NCBI RefSeq assembly: GCF_004342425.1
Contig: NZ_SLWQ01000011.1
Span: 48,377 to 112,376 of the forward strand
Source of the DNA: Dokdonella fugitiva
GTDB taxonomy: Bacteria; Pseudomonadota; Gammaproteobacteria; Xanthomonadales; Rhodanobacteraceae
Length of the DNA: 64,000 nt
Reading direction: 5' to 3'
The notes beneath the pieces were generated by a model. The model saw only the letters and a program-made list of their open reading frames with translations. It was not told the DNA's origin and searched no databases. The translations under genes and the position numbers were made by a program. Positions 1 to 8,728 of this stretch are shown here, piece by piece (positions within the stretch are counted from its first letter, which is position 1; each line of letters begins with the position of its first letter).

Positions 1-19
1 GCCGTGTGGCGGCGCCGGC

Positions 20-72
20 GCCTGCATGGACGCAGGCACCGGCGAGGCCGGCCGCAGGGACGGCGGCCGGCC
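20..72. other. two GC-rich hairpins downstream of prfC
   Basis: Just past the prfC stop lie two perfect inverted repeats: GCCTGC/GCAGGC (20-37) and the 10-bp stem GGCCGGCCGC/GCGGCCGGCC (46-72). They are placed where a transcript end would be expected for the minus-strand prfC gene. No T-run follows on that strand, so this is not a textbook intrinsic terminator; it may be an RNA 3'-end stabiliser or a repeat remnant. Confidence 0.35.
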
Positions 73-74
73 CG

Positions 75-1679
<1,605 letters not shown>

Positions 1680-2205
1680 GGCGTGAAGGGGTGTTGCGGG
1701 CAGCCCGCTAGTTTATCAGGGGTCGCGGGGGCGCGTTTCTTCCCTCTCCCGCGTGCGAGAGGGGAGGGTGAGGGGGCTTCTGCTTCTGTGCGTTGTTCTT
1801 CATTGTCCTTGAGCAGCAGGCAAGGCTTCTTTCGCGACAACCGGCCCGCGTCCGTGCGTGTTCGTCCCGCATCCCCGCCGGGCCGGCTACTTTCTGTGAC
1901 TCCGGGCATCCTGCCCTCCGCCCTTCGGGCCAGCTGCGCTGTTCGCGCCGCTCCTGCGCCGCAGTGCTTGCCCAAGAGAAAGTAACCAAAGAGAAGGGCA
2001 CCCCGGGTGGCCCGGTCAGCGGGCTTCCTTGCCCGCTGACTACGCGAGCGGTCTACGGGGTTCGTTGGCGACACATCCTTGTGTCGTCAACGAACGCGCG
2101 CGCTTCCTGCGCGCGCCCCTGCTGGCTTTTCCTCCGCCCGCTCGCCGGGCAGTGAGCGCGCCTACGGCGCGACGCCGCCAGGCCCATATGGCGATTTTCG
2201 ATATA
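1680..2205. repeat. intergenic region with structured multi-hairpin repeat
   Basis: No credible gene. It begins with half of a CTCTCCCGC-type repeat (1740-1770). From about 1970 it holds a run of consecutive inverted repeats: CCGGG/CCCGG (2003-2015), a 10-bp stem GTCAGCGGGC with loop TTCCTT (2015-2040), a 16-nt stem with loop TCCT (2060-2095) and GCGCGCGC with loop TTCCT (2096-2116). The small open frames over it, on both strands, vary with the hairpins and look spurious. From memory, similar hairpin strings recur in many proteobacterial genomes, where they are often annotated as short hypothetical proteins. Confidence 0.6.
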
Positions 2206-2229
2206 GGACGTATAGACGTCTAAATGTCT
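2206..2229 (+). promoter_or_regulatory. three tandem met-box-like 8-mers
   Basis: Three contiguous octamers, GGACGTAT, AGACGTCT and AAATGTCT, end one base before the -35 element of the met operon. The middle one is identical to the MetJ met-box consensus AGACGTCT and its neighbours match it at 6 of 8 positions. MetJ is best known from Enterobacterales and relatives, so the protein binding here is uncertain. The inverted arms ATAGAC/GTCTAT could equally suit another dimeric regulator. Confidence 0.45.
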
Positions 2230-2230
2230 A

Positions 2231-2259
2231 TTGACGACGCCGGGTCGCGTCGCTACAGT
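2231..2259 (+). promoter_or_regulatory. sigma-70 promoter of the metX-metB-hom operon
   Basis: TTGACG (2231-2236) and TACAGT (2254-2259) are separated by exactly 17 bases. Transcription would start near 2266, immediately ahead of the riboswitch, which is the geometry expected for a riboswitch-controlled leader. Confidence 0.7.
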
Positions 2260-2269
2260 GCGCGCCACT

Positions 2270-2407
2270 GCTCATCAAGACCGGTCGAGGGACAGGCCCG
2301 ACGACGCCGGGGCAACCAGCGGGGCGGGGATCGCATGATCCCGCGCCGCCGCCAGGTGCCAACTCCCGCGGGGACGCGCGACGCGCGATCCGCCGAGAGA
2401 TGGGTGG
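2270..2407 (+). ncRNA. SAM-I (S-box) riboswitch
   Basis: The leader matches the SAM-I aptamer consensus in order: P1 strand CTCATC followed by AAGA, then GAGGGACAGGCCC, then CCGGGGCAACC, an extended P3 hairpin, GGTGCCAACTCC, a P4 hairpin, and the closing strand GAGAGATGGG, which pairs with the 5' CTCATC. S-adenosylmethionine binding would lower expression of the methionine genes behind it. Between the aptamer and the metX start lies a GC-rich inverted repeat (about 2409-2445) that could serve as the expression platform. No U-run is present, so control by translation or Rho is more likely than intrinsic termination. Confidence 0.9.
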
Positions 2408-2489
2408 CGCGATGCATGGCCGTGCGGCCGGTGCATGTCGCCTCCGTTTCCGGTTCCCCCGCGGCCGATGGGCGCAACGGAGAACCGCG

Positions 2490-3548
2490 ATGAGCCTGCA
2501 CGCCGAAGCCCGATCCACCGCCGAATCCGCCGCGGCCACGCTCGCGCTGCACATCGATGCGGCGTTCGATGCCGTGTTCGCGCCGACCGCACCGGACGCG
2601 TCGCCACGGCTGCGCCTCGGCGAATCCATCGTGCGCCTGCGGCCGAAGCACGCGCAGGACGTGCGCGACGTGCGCGTGCGCTGGTCGCTGCACGGCGCCG
2701 CCGATGCGCCGCTCGTGATCGTGCAGGGCGGCATCTCGGCCGACCGCCACGTCGCCGCGCGCGGCGACGGGCCGGGCTGGTGGGGCGGCATCGTCGGCGA
2801 CGGTGCGGCGATCGACCTGCGATGTCGGCGCGTGCTGTCGATCGACTGGCTCGCGCGCGGCGAACTCGGCGACGTGTCCGCAGTCACCAGCGACGACCAG
2901 GCCGACGCGATCGCCGCCGTGCTCGACGAACTCGGCGAGCGTCGCGCGCACGCCTGCGTCGGCGCCTCGTACGGCGCGATGGTCGGCCTCGCGTTCGCCG
3001 CGCGCCATCCGCATCGCCTCGACCGCCTCGTCGCGATCGCCGGCGCGCACCGCGCGCATCCGCTCAGCATTGCCGTGCGCAACATCCAGCGCGAGATCGT
3101 GCGCCTCGCCGCGCGCCACGGCGACGTCGCCGCCGGGCTCGACCTCGCGCGCCGGCTCGCGATGACGACGTATCGCGGCGAGCGCGAATTCGCCGAGCGT
3201 TGCGCCGCGCCGCCGCGCCAGGCCGACGGCCGCTTCCGCTTCGCCGAGGAAGACTGGCTCGCCGCAGCCGGTGCGCGCTTCGCGCAGCGCTTCGACGCCG
3301 AACGCTTCCTCGCCCTGTCCGAATCGATCGACCTGCATGCGGTCGCGCCCGAGCAGGTGCGCGTGCCGACGACGCTGGTCGGCATCGCATCCGATCGCGT
3401 CGTGCCGCTCGCCGACCTGTGCGACCTGCAGCGCCGCTGCGGCGCCGCGGCGACCCTGCACGTGATCGATTCGCGCTACGGCCACGACGCGTTCCTCAAG
3501 GAGCCCGCCCAGATCGGCGCGCTGCTGCACGAGGCCCTCGGCGCCTGA
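2490..3548 (+). CDS. metX: homoserine O-acyltransferase (MetX family)
   Basis: Activates homoserine with an acyl-CoA, the first committed step of methionine synthesis, in the cytoplasm. The 352-aa protein is an alpha/beta-hydrolase fold enzyme with nucleophile Ser160 in GASYGA, an acid in GIASDRVVP and a catalytic His in YGHDAF near residue 327. I chose the ATG at 2490 because the longer frame runs back into the riboswitch. The overall sequence resembles the Xanthomonadales branch of MetX, which is reported to use succinyl-CoA rather than acetyl-CoA; donor choice cannot be settled by eye. It is first gene of the riboswitch-controlled metX-metB-hom operon. Confidence 0.88.
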   Translation: MSLHAEARSTAESAAATLALHIDAAFDAVFAPTAPDASPRLRLGESIVRLRPKHAQDVRDVRVRWSLHGAADAPLVIVQGGISADRHVAARGDGPGWWGGIVGDGAAIDLRCRRVLSIDWLARGELGDVSAVTSDDQADAIAAVLDELGERRAHACVGASYGAMVGLAFAARHPHRLDRLVAIAGAHRAHPLSIAVRNIQREIVRLAARHGDVAAGLDLARRLAMTTYRGEREFAERCAAPPRQADGRFRFAEEDWLAAAGARFAQRFDAERFLALSESIDLHAVAPEQVRVPTTLVGIASDRVVPLADLCDLQRRCGAAATLHVIDSRYGHDAFLKEPAQIGALLHEALGA

Positions 3549-3636
3549 GACGGATGCGGTCCACGGAACGACCGCATCACAGCGACGTCACCCCCGTCGT
3601 CGCTCGCTGCAAGCGGGCCGCAACCGCGGCTCGCCG

Positions 3637-3670
3637 GATCGCGGAAGGACAGGGTCGTCCTTCCGCGATC
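3637..3670. other. intercistronic 14-bp perfect hairpin between metX and metB
   Basis: GATCGCGGAAGGAC (3637-3650) is followed by the six-base loop AGGGTC and by its exact reverse complement (3657-3670). It lies 26 bases upstream of the metB start. No T-run follows. It may stabilise the upstream mRNA or tune relative expression in the operon. Confidence 0.6.
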
Positions 3671-3695
3671 GACCCGCCTTCCACCGGAGCCCGCG

Positions 3696-4874
3696 ATGAG
3701 CCCCACGCCCTGTACCCGCGCCGTGCGCGCGGGGATCGAATCCGACACGCAGCACGGCGCCGTCGTGCCGCCGCTGCATCTCAGCACCAACTACACGTTC
3801 GAAGGCTACGGCCGCAAGCGCGCGTACGACTACTCGCGCAGCGGCAACCCGACGCGCGACCAGCTCGCAGCCGCGCTTGCCGCGCTCGAACACGGCGCCG
3901 GCGCGGTCGTCACCGCGAGCGGCATGGCGGCCGTCGCCCTCGTGCTCGAACTCGTGCCCACGGGCGGACTCGTGCTCGCCGCGCACGACTGCTACGGCGG
4001 CACCTGGCGCCTGCTCGACGCATGGGCGAAGAAGGGGCGCTTCCGCGTGCGCTTCGCCGACCTTACCGATCCCGCGACGCTCGCGGTCGAGCTCGCTGCC
4101 GCGCCCGACTTCGTCTGGGTCGAAACGCCGTCGAACCCGCTGCTGCGCATCACCGACGTGCGCCACGTCGCGCAGGCCGCGCGTGCGGCGGGCGCGCGCT
4201 GCGTGGTCGACAACACCTTCCTGTCGCCGGCGTTGCAGCAGCCGCTCGTGCTCGGTGCGGACATCGTCGTGCATTCGACCACCAAGTACATCAACGGCCA
4301 CAGCGACGTCGTCGGCGGCGCCGTCGTCGCGCGCGATGCCGAAACCGCGCAGCAGCTCGCCTGGTGGGCGAACTGCCTCGGCCTCACCGGCGCGCCGTTC
4401 GACAGCTTCCTCACCCTGCGTGGCCTGCGCACGCTGGTGCCGCGCCTGCGCGCGCATGAGGACAATGCGGCGCGCATCGCCGCGCTGCTCGACGCGCATC
4501 CGCAGGTGGGCCGCGTCTACTGGCCCGGGCTTCCCGACCATCCGGGCCACGCGCTCGCGCTGCGCCAGCAGTCCGGCTTCGGCGCGATGCTGAGCTTCGA
4601 ACTGCTCGGTGGCGACGAGGCGATCGCGGCGTTCCTCGACGGGCTCGACTATTTCTCGCTGGCTGAATCGCTCGGCGGCGTCGAAAGCCTCATCGCGCAT
4701 CCGGCGACGATGACGCACGCATCGATGGCGCCGGAGGCGCGGCGCACGGCCGGCATCGGCGATGCGCTGCTGCGCGTGTCGGCCGGCATCGAGGATGGCG
4801 CCGACCTCTGCGCCGACCTCGAGGCGGCGCTCGCGCGTGCCGCGGTCGCGACGCGAAAACAGGTGCGCGCATGA
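3696..4874 (+). CDS. metB: cystathionine gamma-synthase
   Basis: A PLP enzyme of the Cys/Met metabolism family that joins activated homoserine to cysteine to give cystathionine. The 392-aa length is typical. The PLP-binding lysine is K197 in HSTTKYINGH; the N-terminal SRSGNPTRD loop and SGMAA segment are family hallmarks. Its position between a homoserine acyltransferase and homoserine dehydrogenase supports gamma-synthase over the gamma-lyase or O-acetylhomoserine sulfhydrylase activities of close relatives. It is in the riboswitch operon, 147 bases after metX, and overlaps hom by four bases (ATGA). Confidence 0.9.
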   Translation: MSPTPCTRAVRAGIESDTQHGAVVPPLHLSTNYTFEGYGRKRAYDYSRSGNPTRDQLAAALAALEHGAGAVVTASGMAAVALVLELVPTGGLVLAAHDCYGGTWRLLDAWAKKGRFRVRFADLTDPATLAVELAAAPDFVWVETPSNPLLRITDVRHVAQAARAAGARCVVDNTFLSPALQQPLVLGADIVVHSTTKYINGHSDVVGGAVVARDAETAQQLAWWANCLGLTGAPFDSFLTLRGLRTLVPRLRAHEDNAARIAALLDAHPQVGRVYWPGLPDHPGHALALRQQSGFGAMLSFELLGGDEAIAAFLDGLDYFSLAESLGGVESLIAHPATMTHASMAPEARRTAGIGDALLRVSAGIEDGADLCADLEAALARAAVATRKQVRA

Positions 4875-6040
4875 GCGCGTTGCCGAAGCATGCGGCGGCC
4901 GTCCGCACGCCCGCCGTGGACGAAGCCGTGCAGGCCCCGCACGCCACTCCGCGCGCACGCGCGCGCACGTCCGCTGCAACGGATGCACGCCACGCGGCGC
5001 TCGTGCTGCTCGGCACCGGCGTCGTCGGTGGCACGCTGCTGCGCCTGCTCGCGACGCCGGCCGCCGCGGGCCTGCACCTCGTCGGCATCGCCAACTCGCG
5101 CGTGCAGCACGCCAACCCGCGCGGGCTCGTGCCGCTGCAGGCGGCGCGCCTGCTGGAAGGCGCGTCCGCCGTGCGCGACGACGACGCGCTGGTCGCGGCG
5201 CTCGCGGCGAGCGGCGCGGCGCAGCGCATCGTCGTCGACGCGACCGCGGCCGATGCGGTCGCCGCGCGCCACGCCGACTGGCTCGCACGCGGCCTGCACG
5301 TCGTCAGCGCGAACAAGGCCGTGCTCGGCGGCACGTACGCGGCGTTCCACGACCTGCGCCGCGCGGGCGCGACCGGCAATGCGGTCTACGGCGACGCGGC
5401 GACCGTCGGCGCCGGCCTGCCGGTGCTGTCGACGCTGCGGCGCCTGCGCGACTGCGGCGATCGGCTCATCGCGCTCGAAGGCGTGTTCTCCGGCACGCTG
5501 TCGTGGCTGTTCAACCACTACGACGGCAGCCGGCCGTTCTCGCACCTCGTGCGCGAGGCGCGCACGCTCGGCTACAGCGAGCCCGACCCGCGCATCGATC
5601 TCGCCGGTACCGACGTCGCGCGCAAGCTGCTCATCCTCGCGCGCAGCGCCGGACATGCGATCGACGCCGACGAGGTGTCGATCGAAAGCCTCGTGCCGGA
5701 AGCGCTGCGCGGGGTCGACGTCGCGACGTTCCTGACCCGCCTCGGCGAATTCGACGCGACCCTCGAAGCACGCCGTGCCGCCGCCGCCGCGAAGGGCTGC
5801 GTGTTGCGCTACCTCGCGCGCATCGACGACGACGGCGCTGCGCGCGTCGGCCTCGCCGAAGTGGAGCCGACGCATCCGGCCGCACGCCTCGCCGGCACCG
5901 ACAACCTGTTCGCGCTGACCACCACGCGCTATCGCGCCCAGCCGCTCGTGATCAGCGGGCCGGGTGCAGGGCCCGAGGTGACGGCGCAGGCCTTGCTCGG
6001 CGACCTGCTCGCGATCCGCGGCCGCGTGGCGCACGCGTAG
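4871..6040 (+). CDS. hom: homoserine dehydrogenase
   Basis: Reduces aspartate semialdehyde to homoserine with NAD(P)H, supplying the substrate of MetX. The 389-aa protein has a dinucleotide-binding LLGTGVVGG motif (47-55), a SANKA segment near residue 147 and the conserved catalytic-domain stretch EGVFSGTLSWLFN. It has no ACT domain or fused aspartokinase, so threonine feedback through those modules is absent. The first 40 residues are an Ala/Arg-rich extension not needed for the fold; a later start cannot be excluded, but the ATG at 4871 overlaps the metB stop as ATGA and implies translational coupling. Confidence 0.9.
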   Translation: MSALPKHAAAVRTPAVDEAVQAPHATPRARARTSAATDARHAALVLLGTGVVGGTLLRLLATPAAAGLHLVGIANSRVQHANPRGLVPLQAARLLEGASAVRDDDALVAALAASGAAQRIVVDATAADAVAARHADWLARGLHVVSANKAVLGGTYAAFHDLRRAGATGNAVYGDAATVGAGLPVLSTLRRLRDCGDRLIALEGVFSGTLSWLFNHYDGSRPFSHLVREARTLGYSEPDPRIDLAGTDVARKLLILARSAGHAIDADEVSIESLVPEALRGVDVATFLTRLGEFDATLEARRAAAAAKGCVLRYLARIDDDGAARVGLAEVEPTHPAARLAGTDNLFALTTTRYRAQPLVISGPGAGPEVTAQALLGDLLAIRGRVAHA

Positions 6041-6338
6041 GCACACAGGGTGCGTTCCTGCCGGTGACATGCGCCGCGTTTGTGCGGGAGCCCGCGAAGC
6101 AGGCGCAGTCGAAGCGCCCGCCGTCGAGGCAACGGCGCGTCGATTCCGGGCCTGCGGCCTGCGCTCGGGGCGCACGGATGAACGCCCGTCGCCCGCGCGG
6201 TGCAACGGTAGAAGCTCACCCGTGGGCGACCACAGCGTCGCGATGCGCCGAGGCGCGACGGTCGCGCACAGGGTGCGCCTGCAGGTGACAGGCGCCGCGC
6301 TCGTGCGGGCGCGGCGGAAGCCGCGATGCTTTTCGTTC
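6041..6338. repeat. REP family A elements downstream of hom
   Basis: No gene. The stretch holds a half element (CACACAGGGTGCGTTCCTG, 6042-6060) and a full inverted pair at about 6214-6292, with CCCGTGGGCGACC at the left and GGTCGCGCACAGGGTGCG at the right. The same family recurs at about 8556-8727, 10780-10862, 14656-14742, 17668-17815, 20010-20340, 37943 and 40847-40925. Confidence 0.75.
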
Positions 6339-7244
6339 CTATTGCTTGCGGATGTCGATGTCGCCGCTGAATGTCTCGAGCTTCACCTGGCCGCTGCCGC
6401 TGCCGGTGGTCACTTCGAGGCTGCTGCCGGGGCCGTGCTCGGGTTCGCTCACGGTGCCGAAGTCGCTGCGGATGCGGCCGCTGAAGCTCGACGCATTGAC
6501 GCGCGCGGACAGGTCGGCGGGCAGGAACAGGTGCACGTCGCCGCTCATCGTTTCCACCTCGACGCGCGCGCCCGCGTCCGGCTTGCCGCGCAGGCTGACG
6601 TCGCCGGAGACGGTGCCCGCGGTGATCTCGCGATAACCGGCGTTCTCGGCATCGACGTCGCCGGAGACGGTGTCGAACTTCACCTGGCCACCGAGCCCGC
6701 GTGCGCGGATGTTGCCCGACACGGTTTCCACATGCGCGCGCTCGGCGTTGCCGGTGATGTCGATGTCGCCGCTGACGCTGTCGATCTCGACCTCCTTCGC
6801 GCTGCTCTCCAGGCGCAGCTTGCCGCTGACGCCGTCGACGTCGAGGCGACGGCCGGCGACACCGCTGAGGGTCACGTCGGCGCTCACCACTTCGATTTTC
6901 ATCTCCGCATTCTTGGGCACGCGCACGTCGAGCACGCTGTCGCTCATGCGCGTGTCCGCACCCCAGCTGAACCAGCCCTGCCGGTCGGGCGGCTCGACCT
7001 TGATGCGCAGGTGGTCGGCGCTGCCTTCGACCGAGAGCTTCTTCGCGCCGTCGCCGAGCGTGCCGGTGATCGACACCTCCGGCTTGTCCCAGCCGCTGAC
7101 GGTGACCGAACCCTTGACGTTGGAGACGTCGATCTGCGCGGTCGGGCTCACGTCGCGGTGTTCGTTGATCGGCGTGCCCGCGCGCGCGTCGCCGAGGGCG
7201 AAGGCGATGGCGAGCGCGAGCGCGGTGGATGCGGCGGCTTTCAT
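6339..7244 (-). CDS. exported DUF4097-type beta-strand repeat protein (putative adhesin)
   Basis: A 301-aa exported protein with a signal peptide ending at ALGDARA (about residue 23). The rest is a regular ladder of short beta strands, with the pattern V-x-x-V-S-G-D-V/I repeated about every 20-25 residues (for example VSGDIDITG and VSGDVSLRG), characteristic of the DUF4097/DUF2154 right-handed beta-solenoid family. The start is supported by AAGGAG upstream. It lies 15 bases behind a membrane protein gene and a sigma factor gene on the same strand, so it is probably a member of that regulon. Function is unknown; family members are described as putative adhesins or envelope-stress proteins. Confidence 0.8.
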   Translation of the reverse strand: MKAAASTALALAIAFALGDARAGTPINEHRDVSPTAQIDVSNVKGSVTVSGWDKPEVSITGTLGDGAKKLSVEGSADHLRIKVEPPDRQGWFSWGADTRMSDSVLDVRVPKNAEMKIEVVSADVTLSGVAGRRLDVDGVSGKLRLESSAKEVEIDSVSGDIDITGNAERAHVETVSGNIRARGLGGQVKFDTVSGDVDAENAGYREITAGTVSGDVSLRGKPDAGARVEVETMSGDVHLFLPADLSARVNASSFSGRIRSDFGTVSEPEHGPGSSLEVTTGSGSGQVKLETFSGDIDIRKQ

Positions 7245-7259
7245 GACGAGGCTCCTTGG

Positions 7260-7736
7260 TCAGCCGGCGCGCGCGCCGTAATGTTCGAGTTTCATGCGAC
7301 GTGCATTGGTGCGGTTGAGCAGGCTGACCAGGAACACAGCGTCTGGGCGCTGGTCGAGGGCCTGTTCGAGTTCGGCATGAGCGGCATCGAGCACGACCGC
7401 GGCGCCGAGGAGGCGCGGATCGCCGCCGGGTGCGCGCGAGAGATCGTGCGCATCGCGCGGCGACACGCGTACCGGCAGCGGGCTCGCGGTGTCGGCGACG
7501 AATGCGTCGGCGGCGCGCTGGCGTTGCAGCGTGTACGCGGTGAACCCGCCGGCGACCGCGAGCAGCACGCCCGCCGCGGCGGCGAACGGCAACCAGTGCC
7601 GGCGACGTGCCGGGGCGGGTGCCGCGGCCGCGTCGGCGGCGGCGATGCGCGCCGCGATGCCCGGCCAAAGGTCCGCCTGCGGCATCCGCGGCGTGTTCAT
7701 CTGGCGCAGTCCGCGCTGGATCTCAAAGTCCGTCAT
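7260..7736 (-). CDS. single-pass membrane protein, probable anti-sigma factor
   Basis: 158 aa from the second ATG (MTDFEIQRGL), which lies closer to the sigma gene end than the longer frame and fits the cytoplasmic start of an anti-sigma protein. One transmembrane helix spans about residues 49-70, leaving a 48-residue cytoplasmic head and a periplasmic tail. The position, directly downstream of an ECF sigma factor and upstream of an exported protein, is the standard anti-sigma arrangement, but the head lacks a recognisable zinc-binding ZAS motif (no HxxxCxxC). The role is inferred from context and topology only. Confidence 0.6.
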   Translation of the reverse strand: MTDFEIQRGLRQMNTPRMPQADLWPGIAARIAAADAAAAPAPARRRHWLPFAAAAGVLLAVAGGFTAYTLQRQRAADAFVADTASPLPVRVSPRDAHDLSRAPGGDPRLLGAAVVLDAAHAELEQALDQRPDAVFLVSLLNRTNARRMKLEHYGARAG

Positions 7737-7793
7737 ACGACCTCCGGCGATCTCCATGATCGCGCTGGGAAAGCGACCATCCCGGCCGCACGC

Positions 7794-8384
7794 TCACGAA
7801 ACCTCTCCGAGCATCGCGCGCAGCAGGCCGCGCGCGCGATGCAATTGTGCTTTGGACGAGCCGACCGCCATGCCCAGTTCGCGACCGATCTCCTCGTGCT
7901 TCCAGCCTTCCACATCATGCAGCACCAGCACCGCGCGGGCGCGCGGCGGCAGTTTCGCCACCGCCTGCTCGAGGTCCGAGCGCTCGCCGGCGCAGAACGG
8001 CACGACCGGTTCGGTCGCGGCCTCGAGCACGTCGCTCTCGACCGCGTCCTCGGGATCGCGGCTGCGCAGGTCCATCAGCGCGACGTTGACCGCGAGCCGA
8101 TGCAACCAGGTGGAAAACGCGCTTTCATGGCGGAAGCTGTCGAGCTTCTGCCAGGCGCGCACGAACGCTTCCTGGGTGAGCTCCTCCGCGCGCGCCTCGT
8201 TCATGCCGCTGAGCCGCCACACGGCGCCGTGCACGCGACCCGCGTGGCGGCGGTACAGGGCCTCGAACGCACGCATGTCCCCGGCCGCAGCGCGGCGCAC
8301 CAGTTCGGTGTCGGCCGATTCGCTGACAGCTTCGGCTCGGGGCACATCGCTCATCGGCAAGGGCATGGCAAGGCAGGCGTTCAT
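7794..8384 (-). CDS. ECF-type RNA polymerase sigma factor
   Basis: A sigma-70 family factor of the extracytoplasmic-function type, about 196 aa. Region 2 is seen in FEALYRRHAGRVHGAVWRL and EELTQEAFVRAWQKLDSFR with the -10 recognition helix STWLHRLAVN; region 4 in LPPRARAVLVLHDVEGWKHEEI. The upstream open frame is longer, but it runs into GC-rich repeat DNA; the likely starts are ATG 8384, 8366 or 8354. It heads a co-oriented three-gene set with a membrane anti-sigma candidate and the DUF4097 protein, so it likely controls an envelope response and its own operon. Confidence 0.88.
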   Translation of the reverse strand: MNACLAMPLPMSDVPRAEAVSESADTELVRRAAAGDMRAFEALYRRHAGRVHGAVWRLSGMNEARAEELTQEAFVRAWQKLDSFRHESAFSTWLHRLAVNVALMDLRSRDPEDAVESDVLEAATEPVVPFCAGERSDLEQAVAKLPPRARAVLVLHDVEGWKHEEIGRELGMAVGSSKAQLHRARGLLRAMLGEVS

Positions 8385-8728
8385 CTTGCCAGCTTGGATG
8401 CCCCGGCGGGGCGCAGGGTTTAAGGATTGGCCCGGACGCGGGGCAATCCGTCCCGCGGGCAGGCCGGGACGCAGCTGGACGAGCGGAGGGCTCACCTGCC
8501 ATGCGTCCGCCCATCCGATGCAGGCGCACGTGCGCGGGTCGGTGACGCCGAGCTCGGCCGCGATGCCGCGGTCGCCCACAGGTGGGCTCCTGCAGGCGTG
8601 ACGACGCCGTACGCCGCCTATCCGACGTAGGCGCGCCCTGTGCGCGACCGGTCAACGCGCAGGTCGGTGATCACGAAGCGACCCCGATGCCGCGGTCGCC
8701 CACAGGGTGGGTTCCTGCAGGCGTAGCG
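8385..8728. repeat. intergenic region with two REP family A copies
   Basis: No gene. Two copies of the GCGGTCGCCCACAGG(G)TGGG arm occur at about 8560-8595 and 8692-8725, plus a left arm at 8628-8650 (GTAGGCGCGCCCTGTGCGCG). They lie between the convergently placed sigma promoter region and the 3' end of pckG. Confidence 0.7.

Noticed and set aside
1708..2155. several small hypothetical proteins
   Set aside because: They overlie hairpin repeats and have no ribosome site or conserved domain.
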